Of a stretch of DNA of 64,000 bases, positions 1 through 21,941 are shown in pieces (within the stretch, counting starts at the first letter, position 1; each line of letters begins with the position of its first letter). The stretch spans positions 24,543,449 to 24,607,448 of the forward strand of contig NC_079491.1 of the NCBI RefSeq assembly GCF_020520425.1, read 5' to 3'. The stretch is from Spinacia oleracea. Lineage: Eukaryota > Streptophyta > Magnoliopsida > Caryophyllales > Amaranthaceae. A model generated the notes under the pieces. It was not told where the DNA came from, ran no database searches, and worked only from the letters and a program-made list of their open reading frames with translations. Made by a program: the position numbers and the translations under genes.

Positions 1-360
1 AGTTCTATCTCAAAATTTTTACAATATTTACTTATAAATAGACAGAGGTATGTATGGTTTAACTTAGTGAGTTTGCAAGCATGAAACGTGAAAGTCAAGT
101 TGTTTTAATTATGACAGTGACATGGAGTAGTCTCTTTGTCACACAATTGATTGGTAACACACTGAAATTTTCATTGTATTTTTTCACTATCGAGGTTAAC
201 AAACCTTATGAAGTACTCCGTATAAAGAGATGAAATTGATAAGTTAAAGTTATTTAGTTTCTCCATCTCCACTTGACTCGGTTCTTTTCCTATAACGAGT
301 ACTACGTATGTTTTTTTCCCTATTTTATTGGATAATCACAATTCACAAGTGTTGGTGCAG
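1..360 (+). other. Intron or upstream part of the AKR gene
   Basis: No coding stretch is visible. The segment ends in a splice acceptor (GTGCAG at 355-360) that opens the first visible AKR exon, so it is most likely intron sequence whose donor lies outside the window. Confidence 0.6.
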
Positions 361-1945
<1,585 letters not shown>

Positions 1946-2860
1946 TTTAAAACATCTTCTCAGGTCATCAGAGTGCAGAATCTATCTAATACTCTAATAG
2001 ATGCCTTGTGTTGTCATCTTTTCACTTCTCTTCAATAAAATGTAACGTTCTCAGTATCAAATGTTTACTATAGTACATGGCTATATATGTTGTATGTTTT
2101 ATTCGCTTGAAATGGTTTAAACTTACTTGTTCGACATAATAAGCTTTTACGGGAATCAAGGCGCGCATAGTGGACTAAGGATAATCGCCAATGTTTGTAA
2201 AATACATCCTGAACAAAGAGAGCACGACTCAGCTGTTTAAAATCTGTTAATACCACAAGAGAATCAACAAACTACAAGAAATCCTTAGTTTTCCTTCTTT
2301 TCAACCCTCGCTAAGGCCAAGGGTTGGAAAACAAGAACTGTACCAAAATTCGAGAAATATGTCCAAACATGAAAAACAAATAGGGGTATTCTACAGTTTG
2401 GAACTTGGAGGAAAGATAATGAGACAGAAACATGAGTATGCTCCTAAGTCTAGGAACAAATGCACTACATAAAACCTGATGAATTCCAATTACAAAAATT
2501 TCAAAAAATTAAACAAAATAAAACCTGTGACGATTACAAGAGAAATGAAAATTATCCTGACTAAAAAAGCTGCCGCCTGAAACAAGTGATATATTCTCAC
2601 AACTGTGTCTTCCTGTATGACATAAAGAGCCAAATGGGCTTCTCGCTCTTTATTGTGTCAAACCTCGATGAAATGCCACCCCCCAAAAGAATTATATTTA
2701 TATATATATATATATGTCCACATTTATCTTTAAACCCAAGGGCACTAGCAAGGCATTGAGAGAGGTTAACAACATAAGAACCCAAGAAGATATTTCACCA
2801 CTCTACGCTTTTGTTTTAACATAACTTGTACAACGGGGACCAATCCCAATCCCAATCCCA
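1946..2860. other. Convergent intergenic region (3' UTRs of AKR and SEC23)
   Basis: The two genes face each other across about 915 bases. The left part should hold the AKR 3' UTR and the right part the SEC23 3' UTR. A short TA microsatellite lies near 2696-2716, and CAATCC units repeat near 2841-2860 just past the SEC23 stop. No further gene is visible. Confidence 0.5.
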
Positions 2861-11782
<8,922 letters not shown>

Positions 11783-12540
11783 TGATGATATTGATAATTC
11801 TGATTGAAGGTATGAATTTTTTCTGGATTTTTGTGTAAAATAATTTCTGGGTTTTTTTTGGTTTTTTAATTTTTTTTTAATTTTGGGTAACCCCGGAAGA
11901 ATTGGAGGGGAAGAGGGTCACCGGGGATGAATGATGATGATGGAGGAAAGACGGAGGAGAGAGAAAGAGGTGAAGAAAGAAGGGAGAATTGTAAGAAGGA
12001 AAGTCAATTTTTTTGCGTCATATGATCCTTTATATATGTGTCTCTAAATAATTTTGAATCCAAGTACAATTAATTGAGGGTACTCGTGCTATTTTCATGG
12101 ACTAACCAATAGCCCTATCACATACATAATTACATAATACCACTTATACAGTGTAATACGTCAACGATTCATCGTATATTATAATGATCAGCTGATAAGA
12201 GAGTTATTATGATCTTAAGCAAGAGTTTTGAAAGGAGTCTTACTAGGCGTTATCTTTTATTAAAGTCTAACTCGAGTTATCCTAAAAATAAAGAAGTGGT
12301 GTTGATGGATTTTGAATTCAACAAACAACTAGGTGTTGGTAAGCTCCAGGCCTGGTCGACCCTCCAACACGAGTATGAAATCGTGGGTCGTGGGTCAGGA
12401 TCGGGCCGCAATTATTTATTATATTTTTTAAAAATCACGACGAGACATAGTACGATAAAACACGTTAAACTGAGTGAATTAGTCTTAGGCACAAAGGCAC
12501 GACTTGGCCTGACACGATGGCACTTGTGCTTGATCATTCC
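11783..12540. promoter_or_regulatory. SEC23 5' leader and promoter region
   Basis: Upstream of the SEC23 start. On the gene strand, 11880-12000 is a pyrimidine-rich tract (CT runs), common in plant leaders. Beyond about 12180 the sequence is open on the plus strand for 140 codons (12209-12631), but it resembles no protein I know and includes GTCGTGGGTC-type words found in repeats. No confident TATA box is assigned. Confidence 0.4.
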
Positions 12541-14110
12541 TGGACTGCCTGTAGAAAACAAAAGTTTTAGAAAGCTTTTACAGCAAACTTATTGCTTTCA
12601 TTTCATTCATTTTGCTTTGTTAATACACTGATTTTGTGTACCAACTCTCTTGTTAGTTGCACACATCAATCACGCATATATTTATATGCTTATTACAATC
12701 CCTAAGAAGATTCTAACATAGGTAAACAACCAACTAAAAGAGGACATCACATCAACCAATAAGGTCAATGAAACATTGCCACAAAAACAAGCACACTGGT
12801 CACATGAATAACATGTGACAGTACGTGTGTACTATCTATCCCTCAAGTACGTTGGAGTTGGGGATCTGTCACTAGACCCAACTTGAAAGAGAGAAAGTTG
12901 TGCGGGTGTTGAGTGAGAGACTTTGTCATGATGTCTGCTAGTTGCAAGCTTGACTAAACATGAGTAGTATCTAGGAACCCCTGCTCTATATAATCCCTAC
13001 ATAACGACAGTCAATGTTAAGATGCTTGGTTCTTTCATGAAAAATGAGATTTTGGGATAAGTGTTTTGTTGATTTGTTGTCACAATAGAGTATGCTTGGC
13101 TTAGGAATGCTCACATTCACAGTTTTCAAGATATCATATACCCACACTATTTCACTTGTGGTATGAGACATGCTTCTATATTCTGCTTCTATAGAAGACT
13201 TTGACACCGTCTTTTGCTTCTTGGTTTTCCAAGAGACTATGGATCTTCCTATAAAGATGCAAAATCCAGTGAGAAATTTTGCACTGAATGCACAGCTTCC
13301 CCAATCTTCATTTGAATACCCTTCAACCTTTAGCTCTGAAGTTTTAGGATAGAATAAACCCCAATGGATAGTACCCTTAAGGTACTTGATGGCATGTAGA
13401 GTTTCCTGAAGGTGGGGTTTTCTTGGACATTGCATGAACCGAGACAATTGCTGCACTGAAAATGAAATGTAAGGCCTGGTAATATTCAAGTAAAGTAATC
13501 TTCCAATGATTCTTCTGTATGTCTCAGGATTTTCCAAAACTTCTCCACTAACAGTGGATAATTTCATTCCTTCAAGAAAAGGTAACCTTGTTATTTTGCA
13601 GTTATCTATCCCGTTGTCTTTGAGGATGTCAACAATATACTTCCTCTGGTTCAACAATGTACCATCGCCATTTATGTCAATCTCAGTTCCAAGAAAGAAG
13701 CTCAATTCGCTAAGGTCTTTGATGGTAAATTCATTATCCAAGCTCAGCTCCAAATGCTTTATGGCTTTTACATCATATCCAGTAATTAGTAGATTATCCA
13801 CATAGGCAAGTATTATTGCTTGATTACCATTTTCTTCTCTTGTGAACAAAGAATAATATTTCTTTGACTGTTTGTAACCAAGTTTCAGAAGGAAGCTTTT
13901 CGAGGCTGAATTCCAAGCTCTTGATGCTTGTTTTAAACCATAAATGCTTCTGATCAATCTACAAACTTCACCTAATTTCCTTTCTTGTACCCCTTAGGAG
14001 GCTTCATGTAGATTTCTTCTTCAATATATCCATGAAAAAAGGCATTGTTTACATCTAAGTGTTGTACCTTCCAGTTTTTTATAGTAGCAAGTGAAGGAAA
14101 TTACGCCAGG
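12540..14110 (-). mobile_element. Decayed Ty1/copia retrotransposon fragment
   Basis: The minus strand encodes the 3' half of a copia pol gene. It reads from about 14100 (HLDVNNAFFHG of reverse transcriptase) through RNase H to ADIMTKSL near 12920. An LTR-like, TATA-containing tail follows down to about 12540. No second LTR or duplication was found, and the 5' half is missing, cut at about 14100 by unrelated sequence. The broken frame marks it as old. Confidence 0.8.
12850..14090 (-). pseudogene. Broken copia reverse transcriptase / RNase H
   Basis: The longest open piece is 13957-12986. It carries SIYGLKQASRAWN of the RT thumb region, the catalytic box as YVDN instead of YVDD, and the RNase H region ending FHERTKHLNIDCRYV. 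A one-base shift near 13975 separates it from the upstream RT piece. Another shift near 12990 and a stop separate it from the DIMTKSL tail. The lost catalytic Asp and at least two shifts mean it cannot encode an active enzyme. Confidence 0.85.
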
Positions 14111-15156
14111 CAATCAATGCCCACAAAAATTTACGCCATAAATTAAGTTAGAAATTACGCTAGGTAAACATTTCACAATTACTTTTATTCATAAATACCA
14201 AAACCATTCCACTAACAGTCGTATCAAAAGCCTCTTCGGCTCTTGCCCTTTCCAATAGGGGGGAAAAAATTGTTAGGGTTGAAATTAAGTAGAGTTAGAT
14301 GATGAAATCAAAAATGGAGAAGGAAATATCAAAATCAAGATCACATGCAACAACAGCAAATGGATTTGAGTACGAAGACGAAGAAACAAAGATGGATATG
14401 TTTTACAAGTTAATTAGAAGATTCAGAGATCGATAATCTTCACCAACATCAACGCTCCGTTCGAATCCTGTCTCCTTCGGTTTCCCGATCACGTTTCCGG
14501 TGGAGTTTTTTTTCCCGATTGACTAAAACTGGGGCAATGCAGCAAAGGGGGCTCATTTTTTAGGAGAGAGAAAATGGGTGTTCGGATTTTGGGTTTTGCT
14601 ATATTGAAGGAGAGAAAAAATGGTGGGTTGAGGAGAGAGAATAGGTGGGCTGCAACAGATCCATTAAATTGACACAGATGAAGTGCAGCAGCAGAGCATC
14701 ATAACAAATTTATTAAATTAAAATATAAATTAAAATCAAATTAGAAGAGAGAATAATTATTAGAATAATAAATGGGATTTGGGAAGAGTAAAATTGAAAT
14801 GAATGCGAATCGCAAAATATATGAAAGAGGAAATGTGTTGCAGGGAATTGAATTGAATTGGGGTTGAAGGGGGGAGAGAGGGAGGAAGAAGAAGTGGAGG
14901 AGGAGTGAGATTTACATGTTAATTTTCTTTACTTTAGTACTACAATTTAGATTTTTTTGGTCATATAATGTGTATTACATTGTTTAACTATGTAAATGCT
15001 TTTAACTAGAGATTATATTTAGATTTTTTTATCATATAATATGTGTATTACATTGTTTAACTATGTAAATGCTTTTAACTAGAGATTATAACTAATTTTT
15101 CTTCACATGAACTTTTTGAACAGTTTTTCTAACATCTTATATATTGTGATTGGTTG
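14110..15156. other. Unclassified repeat-like region with a 72-base tandem duplication
   Basis: No gene is recognised. The stretch 14270-14900 is purine-rich on the plus strand with many GAGAGA words. A 72-base unit occurs twice in direct tandem (14946-15017 and 15018-15090), differing by a few bases. The left part repeats AAATTACGCC-type words near 14098-14160. It may be another truncated element lying next to the copia fossil. Confidence 0.4.
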
Positions 15157-15161
15157 TCATA

Positions 15162-16523
15162 TGACAGGCTAAAGTCGTATCACCTAGTAAAAAATAAACC
15201 TAATTCCACTAACAAGGTAGCAAGGGAAGTCAGGATCGTATCCACAGGGAAACAAGCGTTCTTTCTACTATTAAAACTAAGGTCTAAACTATTGGGAAAC
15301 AAGAAAGTTGGTTGATTTGTATATTAAAACTAAGACAATAATAAAAGAGGAATAAATAAGATATTAAGAGGTCTAGGGCATAGGTTCACCAATGAACAAC
15401 AATCCGGGATGATAAACAATATTAATAATCAATAGAACAGTTAATTAGATTAGCATGCTCTCTCGAATCGATACTAATCATAGACTTAGAATTAACGGGC
15501 TCTCGCTACGTATTAATCCCAGTTCTACCTATTGACACAAGCCTAAACATCAAATTGCATCTCTCGAATCTTAACTTGATATTGCTAGACTAATACAATT
15601 AGACCTGCGCAAATCTAATCGCATAGTAAATGAAATCAATCAATAGGAATTAACCACAATACCAACAATCAACAACATTGAATCATCCCTTCATATTAAT
15701 TCATGGATTCCCAAAACCCTAGAATATAAACTACTCACAAATATTTAATTTAAACAAAGAAAACATGATTAATGAAAACATAATTAAAATTGAATAAAGA
15801 AGGAAAGAAATAATAAATACCAAATTGAAGAACAAAGGATGAAATTTAAAGTTTGAAACTTGAAAGCAATAATAAAAGTAATTAACAAAAGTTTAGAGAA
15901 AAAATAAAAACTAAGCAATAAACTAAGGTACTAGAAAAAATAAGATCCCAAATAATATGTCTAAGGGCTATATTTATAGTCTTGCCCAAAAGTAGAAGAA
16001 AAAAACCGGAAACAAAGCAAAAATTCGCGCTCAGGGGTTGTCGTCGCCCGATCGGGCAATGGGCCGCCCGATCGGACGATCTGCTCGTCAAACTGCACGA
16101 TCCCGTATCTTAAAAACACCATATCTTCTTCGTTATAAGTCGGAATTAGGCGAGTGACCACTCGTTGGAAAGCTCTTGAAGTCTAGAATCCAACCCAATT
16201 TGAATCGCTGCATTTGGAGTTGTATAACATGAGTTATGATCAAAAGAGTGGACGACATTCAGTTTTCTACTTCTTTCACTATTCGCTTTGCATGAAAATT
16301 CTTCCAACTCAATGTTTGCGCTCTCGAAAGTATATAATCTCTTGTATTGATTCAAATAAGTAGGAAATGCACAAAAATATGTTAATTCCTACAATGATGA
16401 ACCTGAAGCTACAAACACACTACAAGGAGCACATTAGTACTAAAAATCGCTCCGAATAGCTCATTTGAGATCAAAAAGTACTAAGGGACGGGGGTAAAAA
16501 CTCTATATAAAACGCATATATCA
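15162..16523 (-). repeat. 3' LTR of the non-autonomous retrotransposon
   Basis: A 1362-base repeat nearly identical to 18658-20019. It contains the GC-rich palindromic block at about 16041-16080. Short open stretches inside it (for example 16091-15882) are repeated in the other LTR and are not genes. Confidence 0.93.
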
Positions 16524-16536
16524 AACTCCCCCAAGC
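16524..16536 (-). other. Polypurine tract
   Basis: On the minus strand GCTTGGGGGAGTT directly precedes the 3' LTR start TGATATATG, the place where second-strand priming occurs in LTR retrotransposons. Confidence 0.75.
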
Positions 16537-17462
16537 TAGATCCTTGCTTGTCCCTAAGCAAGGAAATCATCGATGAATACAAGATCAACTTCACCCCTAA
16601 CATATTTCAAAACGAAAGACATAATTCAAGGCAAAATCTAACGAGCATGCATCAATGTCAACCAATCAAATCCACCAACCACAAATCCTCCCTAACAATC
16701 GTCACGCAAAGCGAACCACAAATGAACAATGGAATTCAAGACTAGTGCTCACACACTCGTCACTCATTTATGTGGCTGATAAAAGATGTACCCGTTCGCT
16801 CTCCTCCCAACATATAAGTGTACAATGCCCTCCCAAAACTCACAACACTCGTGTGTCTAGAAAAACATACACTCAACCTAATAGTCGACTCGGAATATGT
16901 CATGTCATAACTTGCATTGATAAACAACTACTTTCACATTAATATGACTCTATGCACAAAGGTCGGAAGGTCTTCAAAGCTTGTAATGATAGGCTTAGGT
17001 AGGGGTGCGGTAAATTTGGGTAAAATGTGAGCTTAAAGCCTTGGCTTTGGGGAGCATAAATCCTAGCAAAACCATGATCAACCACAAAGGATGACCACAA
17101 CTCTCCCACTCAACACATGATGAAACAACAAACAAACCACACTATACTTTCTTGCCTTTCTTTCACAATTAAAATCAATCACTCACAAAGATAAGAAATT
17201 ACAATACTTGAGTGAAACAATGCTTTGAATTTTTCTGAGAGTAATGAATTTTTTTCTTTTTATTTTTTTCAATTTCCTTTTTTTTTTCCTTTGGAAACCT
17301 TCATATTTTCTATTCTTCTCATCTCTTTCACTCTTCATTATTTTTTTTTTTCTCTTTTTCAAACAACAAACAAGATAAGAAGAACTCCCTTATTTCCTTT
17401 TTAACACTCACTTTGTGCTCAAAATGTAGCACACTACAACTCCCTCACCTCACTTACTATTA

Positions 17463-17475
17463 GCTCCCCCAAGCT
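17463..17475 (-). other. Second polypurine-tract-like motif
   Basis: On the minus strand AGCTTGGGGGAGCTA repeats the core of the 3' polypurine tract about 0.94 kb upstream of it, in the middle of the internal region. It could be a central polypurine tract or an internal duplication. Function is inferred from similarity only. Confidence 0.4.
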
Positions 17476-18066
17476 AGGCTTGGGATTAGTAACCAATGGG
17501 GCTTTCATGGGCTTGTAATATGGCTAGTCACCGAATAAAGGGGCACAAGCAACAACATGGGTAGAAAAGGAGGGAACAAATGTATCTAGATTCATCTGAA
17601 GGCTACCTAAACAGAAAAATGCCTTCGTCCTCCACAATGTGCATGTATATGAGTCATAAAACACTACTAACAGTTGCAAACCAATACTCAAAATCAATGA
17701 CACACCAGGAAGCTATCACACATCCTAACCAAGTCAACTAGCCAAGCACCAAGTCCACAAATAGTTAGTCAGAGTTGACTCATGTTAAGGCAACAAAGCA
17801 ATCGAATATCAAATCATGGCTAACACATCCACATTGCTCGTCATCAAATACCAAGAATCAAAACAATTTTCAATCAAAGGGGCACAGAGAAGCATGATAT
17901 TGTATTCATCGGAACGTATTTTTGTATTTTTTTTTTCAAAAGCGATAAACTAATCTTGAAAGAAATAACACATACCTCCCCAAAGCCAAACTCAGCAATG
18001 TCCCCAGTGCTTAAAGGAGTGGAGAAGGGTCTCAATAATCGTTGAACCCCTCCGGGTCCAAGTCTT

Positions 18067-18513
18067 CTATGCCTTTCGCTCGACCTTGGTTAGTAAATAA
18101 CCAACCAACGAGCGCAGAAGCTCGTCATGCGCACTCGCACATCTTTCGTGCAACCGGACATGCACGATAACCAACAACAAAAATTGCATAAAGTCCGAAC
18201 GAACTCTATGCCAGTAAGGAGTAGGATGCCTAAAGGAAGAAGAACAAAAGGAAAAAACAATAATAAAAGAAGAATAGGAAAAAGAAGGAAAAGAGAAAGT
18301 AGGCATACTCTCCTTATGGAAGCTATTTTTGTGGACTATTGATTCTTCAACCTCAACGATCAATGAAATATCACTCTCTGTGTTTGGGCATTCATGGTGG
18401 ACAAGCTCTTCACCATATAGAGCTCTTTGCAAAGCATCCACCTCTTCTTTGTAATTACTGCAAGTACCTGCAAAAGATTCACAAAGAGGAACCGGAAAAG
18501 AATAATAATCCAT
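18067..18513 (-). CDS. 148-residue ORF of unknown function inside the non-autonomous LTR element
   Basis: The ATG at 18513 lies about 120 bases after the primer-binding site, and the frame runs 148 codons to the stop at 18067. It starts MDYYSFPVPLCESFAGTCSN and ends LVGYLLTKVERKA. The middle is a low-complexity Phe/Ser stretch. No zinc knuckle, protease or polymerase motif is visible, so it is not a recognisable gag. Just downstream the strand reads CACTGGGGACATTG, resembling a word I recall from non-coding parts of plant Ty3 elements. It may be a chance ORF, a remnant, or a small element-specific protein. Confidence 0.3.
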   Translation of the reverse strand: MDYYSFPVPLCESFAGTCSNYKEEVDALQRALYGEELVHHECPNTESDISLIVEVEESIVHKNSFHKESMPTFSFPSFSYSSFIIVFSFCSSSFRHPTPYWHRVRSDFMQFLLLVIVHVRLHERCASAHDELLRSLVGYLLTKVERKA

Positions 18514-18634
18514 TTTTTTTCAAAGAGAAACTAAAGAAAAGAAAATATGTACATGCTCCCAAAAAACACGAAGTTCTTCGAGACTCAGGAAAATAATCTA
18601 GACCACAAAATTAATAGCAGGAAATAAAACCGTT

Positions 18635-18652
18635 TCCCCGGCAACGGCGCCA
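18635..18652 (-). other. Primer-binding site of the LTR retrotransposon
   Basis: TGGCGCCGTTGCCGGGGA on the minus strand, five bases after the 5' LTR end. From memory this is the tRNA-Asp-type PBS seen in Athila- and Calypso-like plant Ty3 elements. Confidence 0.85.
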
Positions 18653-18657
18653 AAATT

Positions 18658-20019
18658 CGACAGGCTAAAGTCGTATCACCTAGTAAAAAATAAACCTAAT
18701 TCCACTAACAAGGTAGCAAGGGAAGTCAGGATCGTATCCACAGGGAAACAAGCGTTCTTTCTACTATTAAAACTAAGGTCTAAACTATTGGGAAACAAGA
18801 AAGTTGGTTGATTTGTATATTAAAACTAAGACAATAATAAAAGAGGAATAAATAAGATATTAAGAGGTCTAGGGCATAGGTTCACCAATGAACAACAATC
18901 CGGGATGATAAACAATATTAATAATCAATAGAACAGTTAATTAGATTAGCATGCTCTCTCGAATCGATACTAATCATAGACTTAGAATTAACGGGCTCTC
19001 GCTACGTATTAATCCCAGTTCTACCTATTGACACAAGCCTAAACATCAAATTGCATCTCTCGAATCTTAACTTGATATTGCTAGACTAATACAATTAGAC
19101 CTGCGCAAATCTAATCGCATAGTAAATGAAATCAATCAATAGGAATTAACCACAATACCAACAATCAACAACATTCAATCATCCCTTCATATTAATTCAT
19201 GGATTCCCAAAACCCTAGAATATAAACTACTCACAAATATTTAATTTAAACAAAGCAAACATGATTAATGAAAACATAATTAAAATTGAATAAAGAAGGA
19301 AAGAAATAATAAATACCAAATTGAATAACAAAGGATGAAATTTAAAGTTTGAAACTTGAAAGCAATAATAAAAGTAATTAACAAAAGTTTAGAGAAAAAA
19401 TAAAAACTAAGCAATAAACTAAGGTACTAGAAAAAATAAGATCCCAAATAATATGTCTAAGGGCTATATTTATAGTCTTGCCCAAAAGTAGAAGAAAAAA
19501 ACCGGAAACAAAGCAAAAATTCGCGCTCAGGGGTTGTCGTCGCCCGATCGGGCAATGGGCCGCCCGATCGGACGATCTGCTCGTCAAACTGCACGATCCC
19601 GTATCTTAAAAACACCATATCTTCTTCGTTATAAGTCGGAAATAGGCGTGTGACCACTCGTTGGAAAGCTCTTGAAGTCTAGAATCCAACCCAATTTGAA
19701 TCGCTGCATTTGGAGTTGTATAACTTGAGTTATGATCAAAAGAGTGGACGACATTCAGTTTTCTACTTCTTTCACTATTCGCTTTGCATGAAAATTCTTC
19801 CAACTCAATGTTTGCGCTTTCGAAAGTATATAATCTCTTGTATTGATTCAAATAAGTAGGAAATGCACAAAAATATGTTAATTCCTACAATGATGAACCT
19901 GAAGCTACAAACACACTACAAGGAGCACATTAGTACTAAAAATCGCTCTGAAGAGCTGATTTGAGATCAAAAAGTACTAAGGGAGGGGGGTAAAAACTCT
20001 ATATAAAACGCATATATCA
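18658..20019 (-). repeat. 5' LTR of the non-autonomous retrotransposon
   Basis: A 1362-base repeat matching 15162-16523. It serves as promoter end because the PBS lies beside it. The GC-rich palindrome is at about 19537-19576. It is followed by TCATA, the target duplication. Confidence 0.93.
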
Positions 20020-20066
20020 TCATAACACAATTTTTATTTTTCATATAATCTCGCACGCATAGCGTG

Positions 20067-20527
20067 TAGAGCTGGCAAACGTGTCGTGTCGTGTCGGGTC
20101 ATGTTCGTGTTCTTGTTGAATATAAACGGGTTGGAAAAGTCTCAATACTAACCTGACCCATTTAATAAACGTGTCGTGTCGTGTCGTGTTGACCCGTTTA
20201 ACTAATCGTGTCATAATCTCTTGACACTAACCTGTTTTTTTCGTGTTCGGTTCGCGTCGTGTTGTCATGTTTGTTCGATAAAGTTGGCTTTATTATAATG
20301 TTTGTAACCGAATACATTAAATTATTGGTTGATTTTTCTTAATCGGTATGAATCGTGTCGGTTTCGTGTTAAGAATCTCAACACTAACTCGACCCATTTA
20401 ATTAAACGTGTCGCGTCGTGCATGTTGACCCGTTTAATTAAACGGGTGTAAACCTTGACACTAATCCGCTTTTTTCGTGTTCGGTTCGTGTCGTGTTATC
20501 GTGTCGTGTCAGATTTTGCCAACTCTA
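20067..20527. mobile_element. hAT-like non-autonomous element rich in CGTGTCGTGTC repeats
   Basis: A 461-base element with inverted ends TAGAGCTGGCAAA and TTTGCCAACTCTA. Near-perfect 8-base flanks ATAGCGTG (20059-20066) and ATAGCATG (20528-20535) fit an hAT target duplication. Inside, a block of about 170 bases occurs twice (about 20165-20280 and 20405-20510), each with GTGTCGTGTC words, a GACCCGTTTAA box and TTTTTTCGTGTTCGG. No coding capacity. Confidence 0.75.
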
Positions 20528-20535
20528 ATAGCATG

Positions 20536-21941
20536 CATATAAGACTAGTTATTTATTATGAAAACAGGGTGGTCAAGGGAATGAGAATGTCAACCTTAGA
20601 GAATAGGATATCATTATAGAGAAATTTGAAATAATTAAAAAAAAAAAGAGGATAAAGAAAATGACAAAAACCACCAAAGAAACAACAATAAAGAAATGAA
20701 ACCCTCATTCCCTTTCTCTTTGGTGAAAACCCCGACGAAGTGTAGATGACTTTTACACAATTCAAAATATGCTGCACGGCATTTTCTTCTCAAATTCAGT
20801 CAGATTCCTTTTTTCAGTTAAACGATGCAGTTCTGCTGTTACTTCGTAGCTTCTAAATTTGTACTTCGTTTTAAGAAAAGCAGAAGTTTGAGCCCAAAAG
20901 TTGTAACATTTCCCATTTTTTTAGACCTTGATTTTTCCAATTGAAGAATCATCCTCTTTCAACATTGAACCCAAATAAATGCGTAGAAATCAATTTACTT
21001 GCAACAGAATCACCGGAACAAAAGTGGAATTGACGGAAAACAGAGAGTTCGGTGACCAATCGCCGGAAGTGTTGCTTTTAGGGTTGCGCCATCCGTTTTT
21101 TGGATTTTCATGATTCATAGGTATGCTGGAGCTTACTCCTATTAATTATTACGAAGCATAAGAATCAGTTTAGCTATGCTTTACCAATGTTTTTATTTAG
21201 TTTGGGTTGATTTCTTGTTACTCCTAATGCGGGGATTGACCAATTTTGCTGCACATTGATGCTTGCTTGTGAGTGTTGCAACTAATTTTTATACTCTTTT
21301 AAGGTTGACGAAATGGTTTGCAGTATGTTTAGTGTATGGAATGAGATTGTTTGGTGCTTATTTGTAAAACTATGTAACATGTCAAGGATAAGTAGTATGA
21401 TCATGTGACTATGTGAGTGAGGTGGTGCAAATAAACGACTACATAAGGTTAGCATGTATTTGTAAAACTATGTAAAACGTGAAGGATAAGTCTCATGATC
21501 ATTTGAGCTGAGTGGTGCAAATAAACGACTAAATAATGTTAGAGCGTATTTGTAAAACTACCTAAAATGTTAAAAAAGAAGTCGTATGACCATGTGAGCT
21601 AGATGGTGCAAATGATAGCGCGTATTTGTAAGCTATGTAAAATGTGAAGATAAGTGGCAGGATCATGTAAGCTAGGTGGTGCAAATATATGACTAAATAA
21701 TGTTAGCGCGTATTTGCAAAACTTTGTAAAATGTAAAGGATAAGTCGCGTGGTTATGCGTGGTGGTGCAAGTCAATAATACAGATTAAAGGTTAAGGTCA
21801 AACCATTATTTGGAAGATCCTTTAGGAGTCACATGATGGAACACTAAGATAATTGTGTGTTCTTAACTGATCTACTAATATGTATAGCCTTGGTTAAACA
21901 TTGGGAGAATTCTTGTTTGCTGAAGTGTTATATTGTTTCAG
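20536..21941. other. Intergenic / upstream region of the protease pseudogene
   Basis: No intact gene. The segment 20950-21120 reads like a plant leader (pyrimidine/purine mixed, CACCGG and GCCGG words) and could be the old 5' part of the adjacent pseudogene. The rest is AT-rich and contains the minisatellite at 21355-21775. Confidence 0.4.
21355..21775 (+). repeat. Minisatellite, about five diverged units of 78-97 bases
   Basis: A unit beginning TATTTGTAAAACTATGTAAA and ending GGTGGTGCAAAT recurs at about 21360, 21458, 21549, 21625 and 21711. Units vary in length and by point changes. The array lies directly upstream of the protease pseudogene exon. Confidence 0.8.

Larger units (their letters stand above)
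15162..20019 (-). mobile_element. Young non-autonomous LTR retrotransposon (Ty3-type PBS)
   Basis: A complete 4858-base element read on the minus strand. Two 1362-base LTRs flank about 2.1 kb of internal DNA. The flanks carry a perfect 5-base duplication TCATA (15157-15161 and 20020-20024). The LTRs begin TGATATATG and end CTGTCA on the minus strand; the final CA of the right copy is now CG. A primer-binding site next to the right LTR and a polypurine tract next to the left LTR fix the orientation. By eye the LTRs differ at roughly a dozen positions (about 0.9%), so the insertion is recent. The interior has no gag or pol, so it must be mobilised in trans. The PBS type is known from Athila/Calypso-like Ty3 elements. 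Confidence 0.93.

Noticed and set aside
12209-12631. 140-codon open frame on the plus strand upstream of SEC23
   Set aside because: No recognisable domain, codon use like random AT-rich DNA, and part of it consists of repeat-like GTCGTGGGTC words.
15882-16161. Short ORFs inside the LTR, repeated at 19378-19657
   Set aside because: They lie in LTR DNA around the GC palindrome, overlap each other and show no domain.
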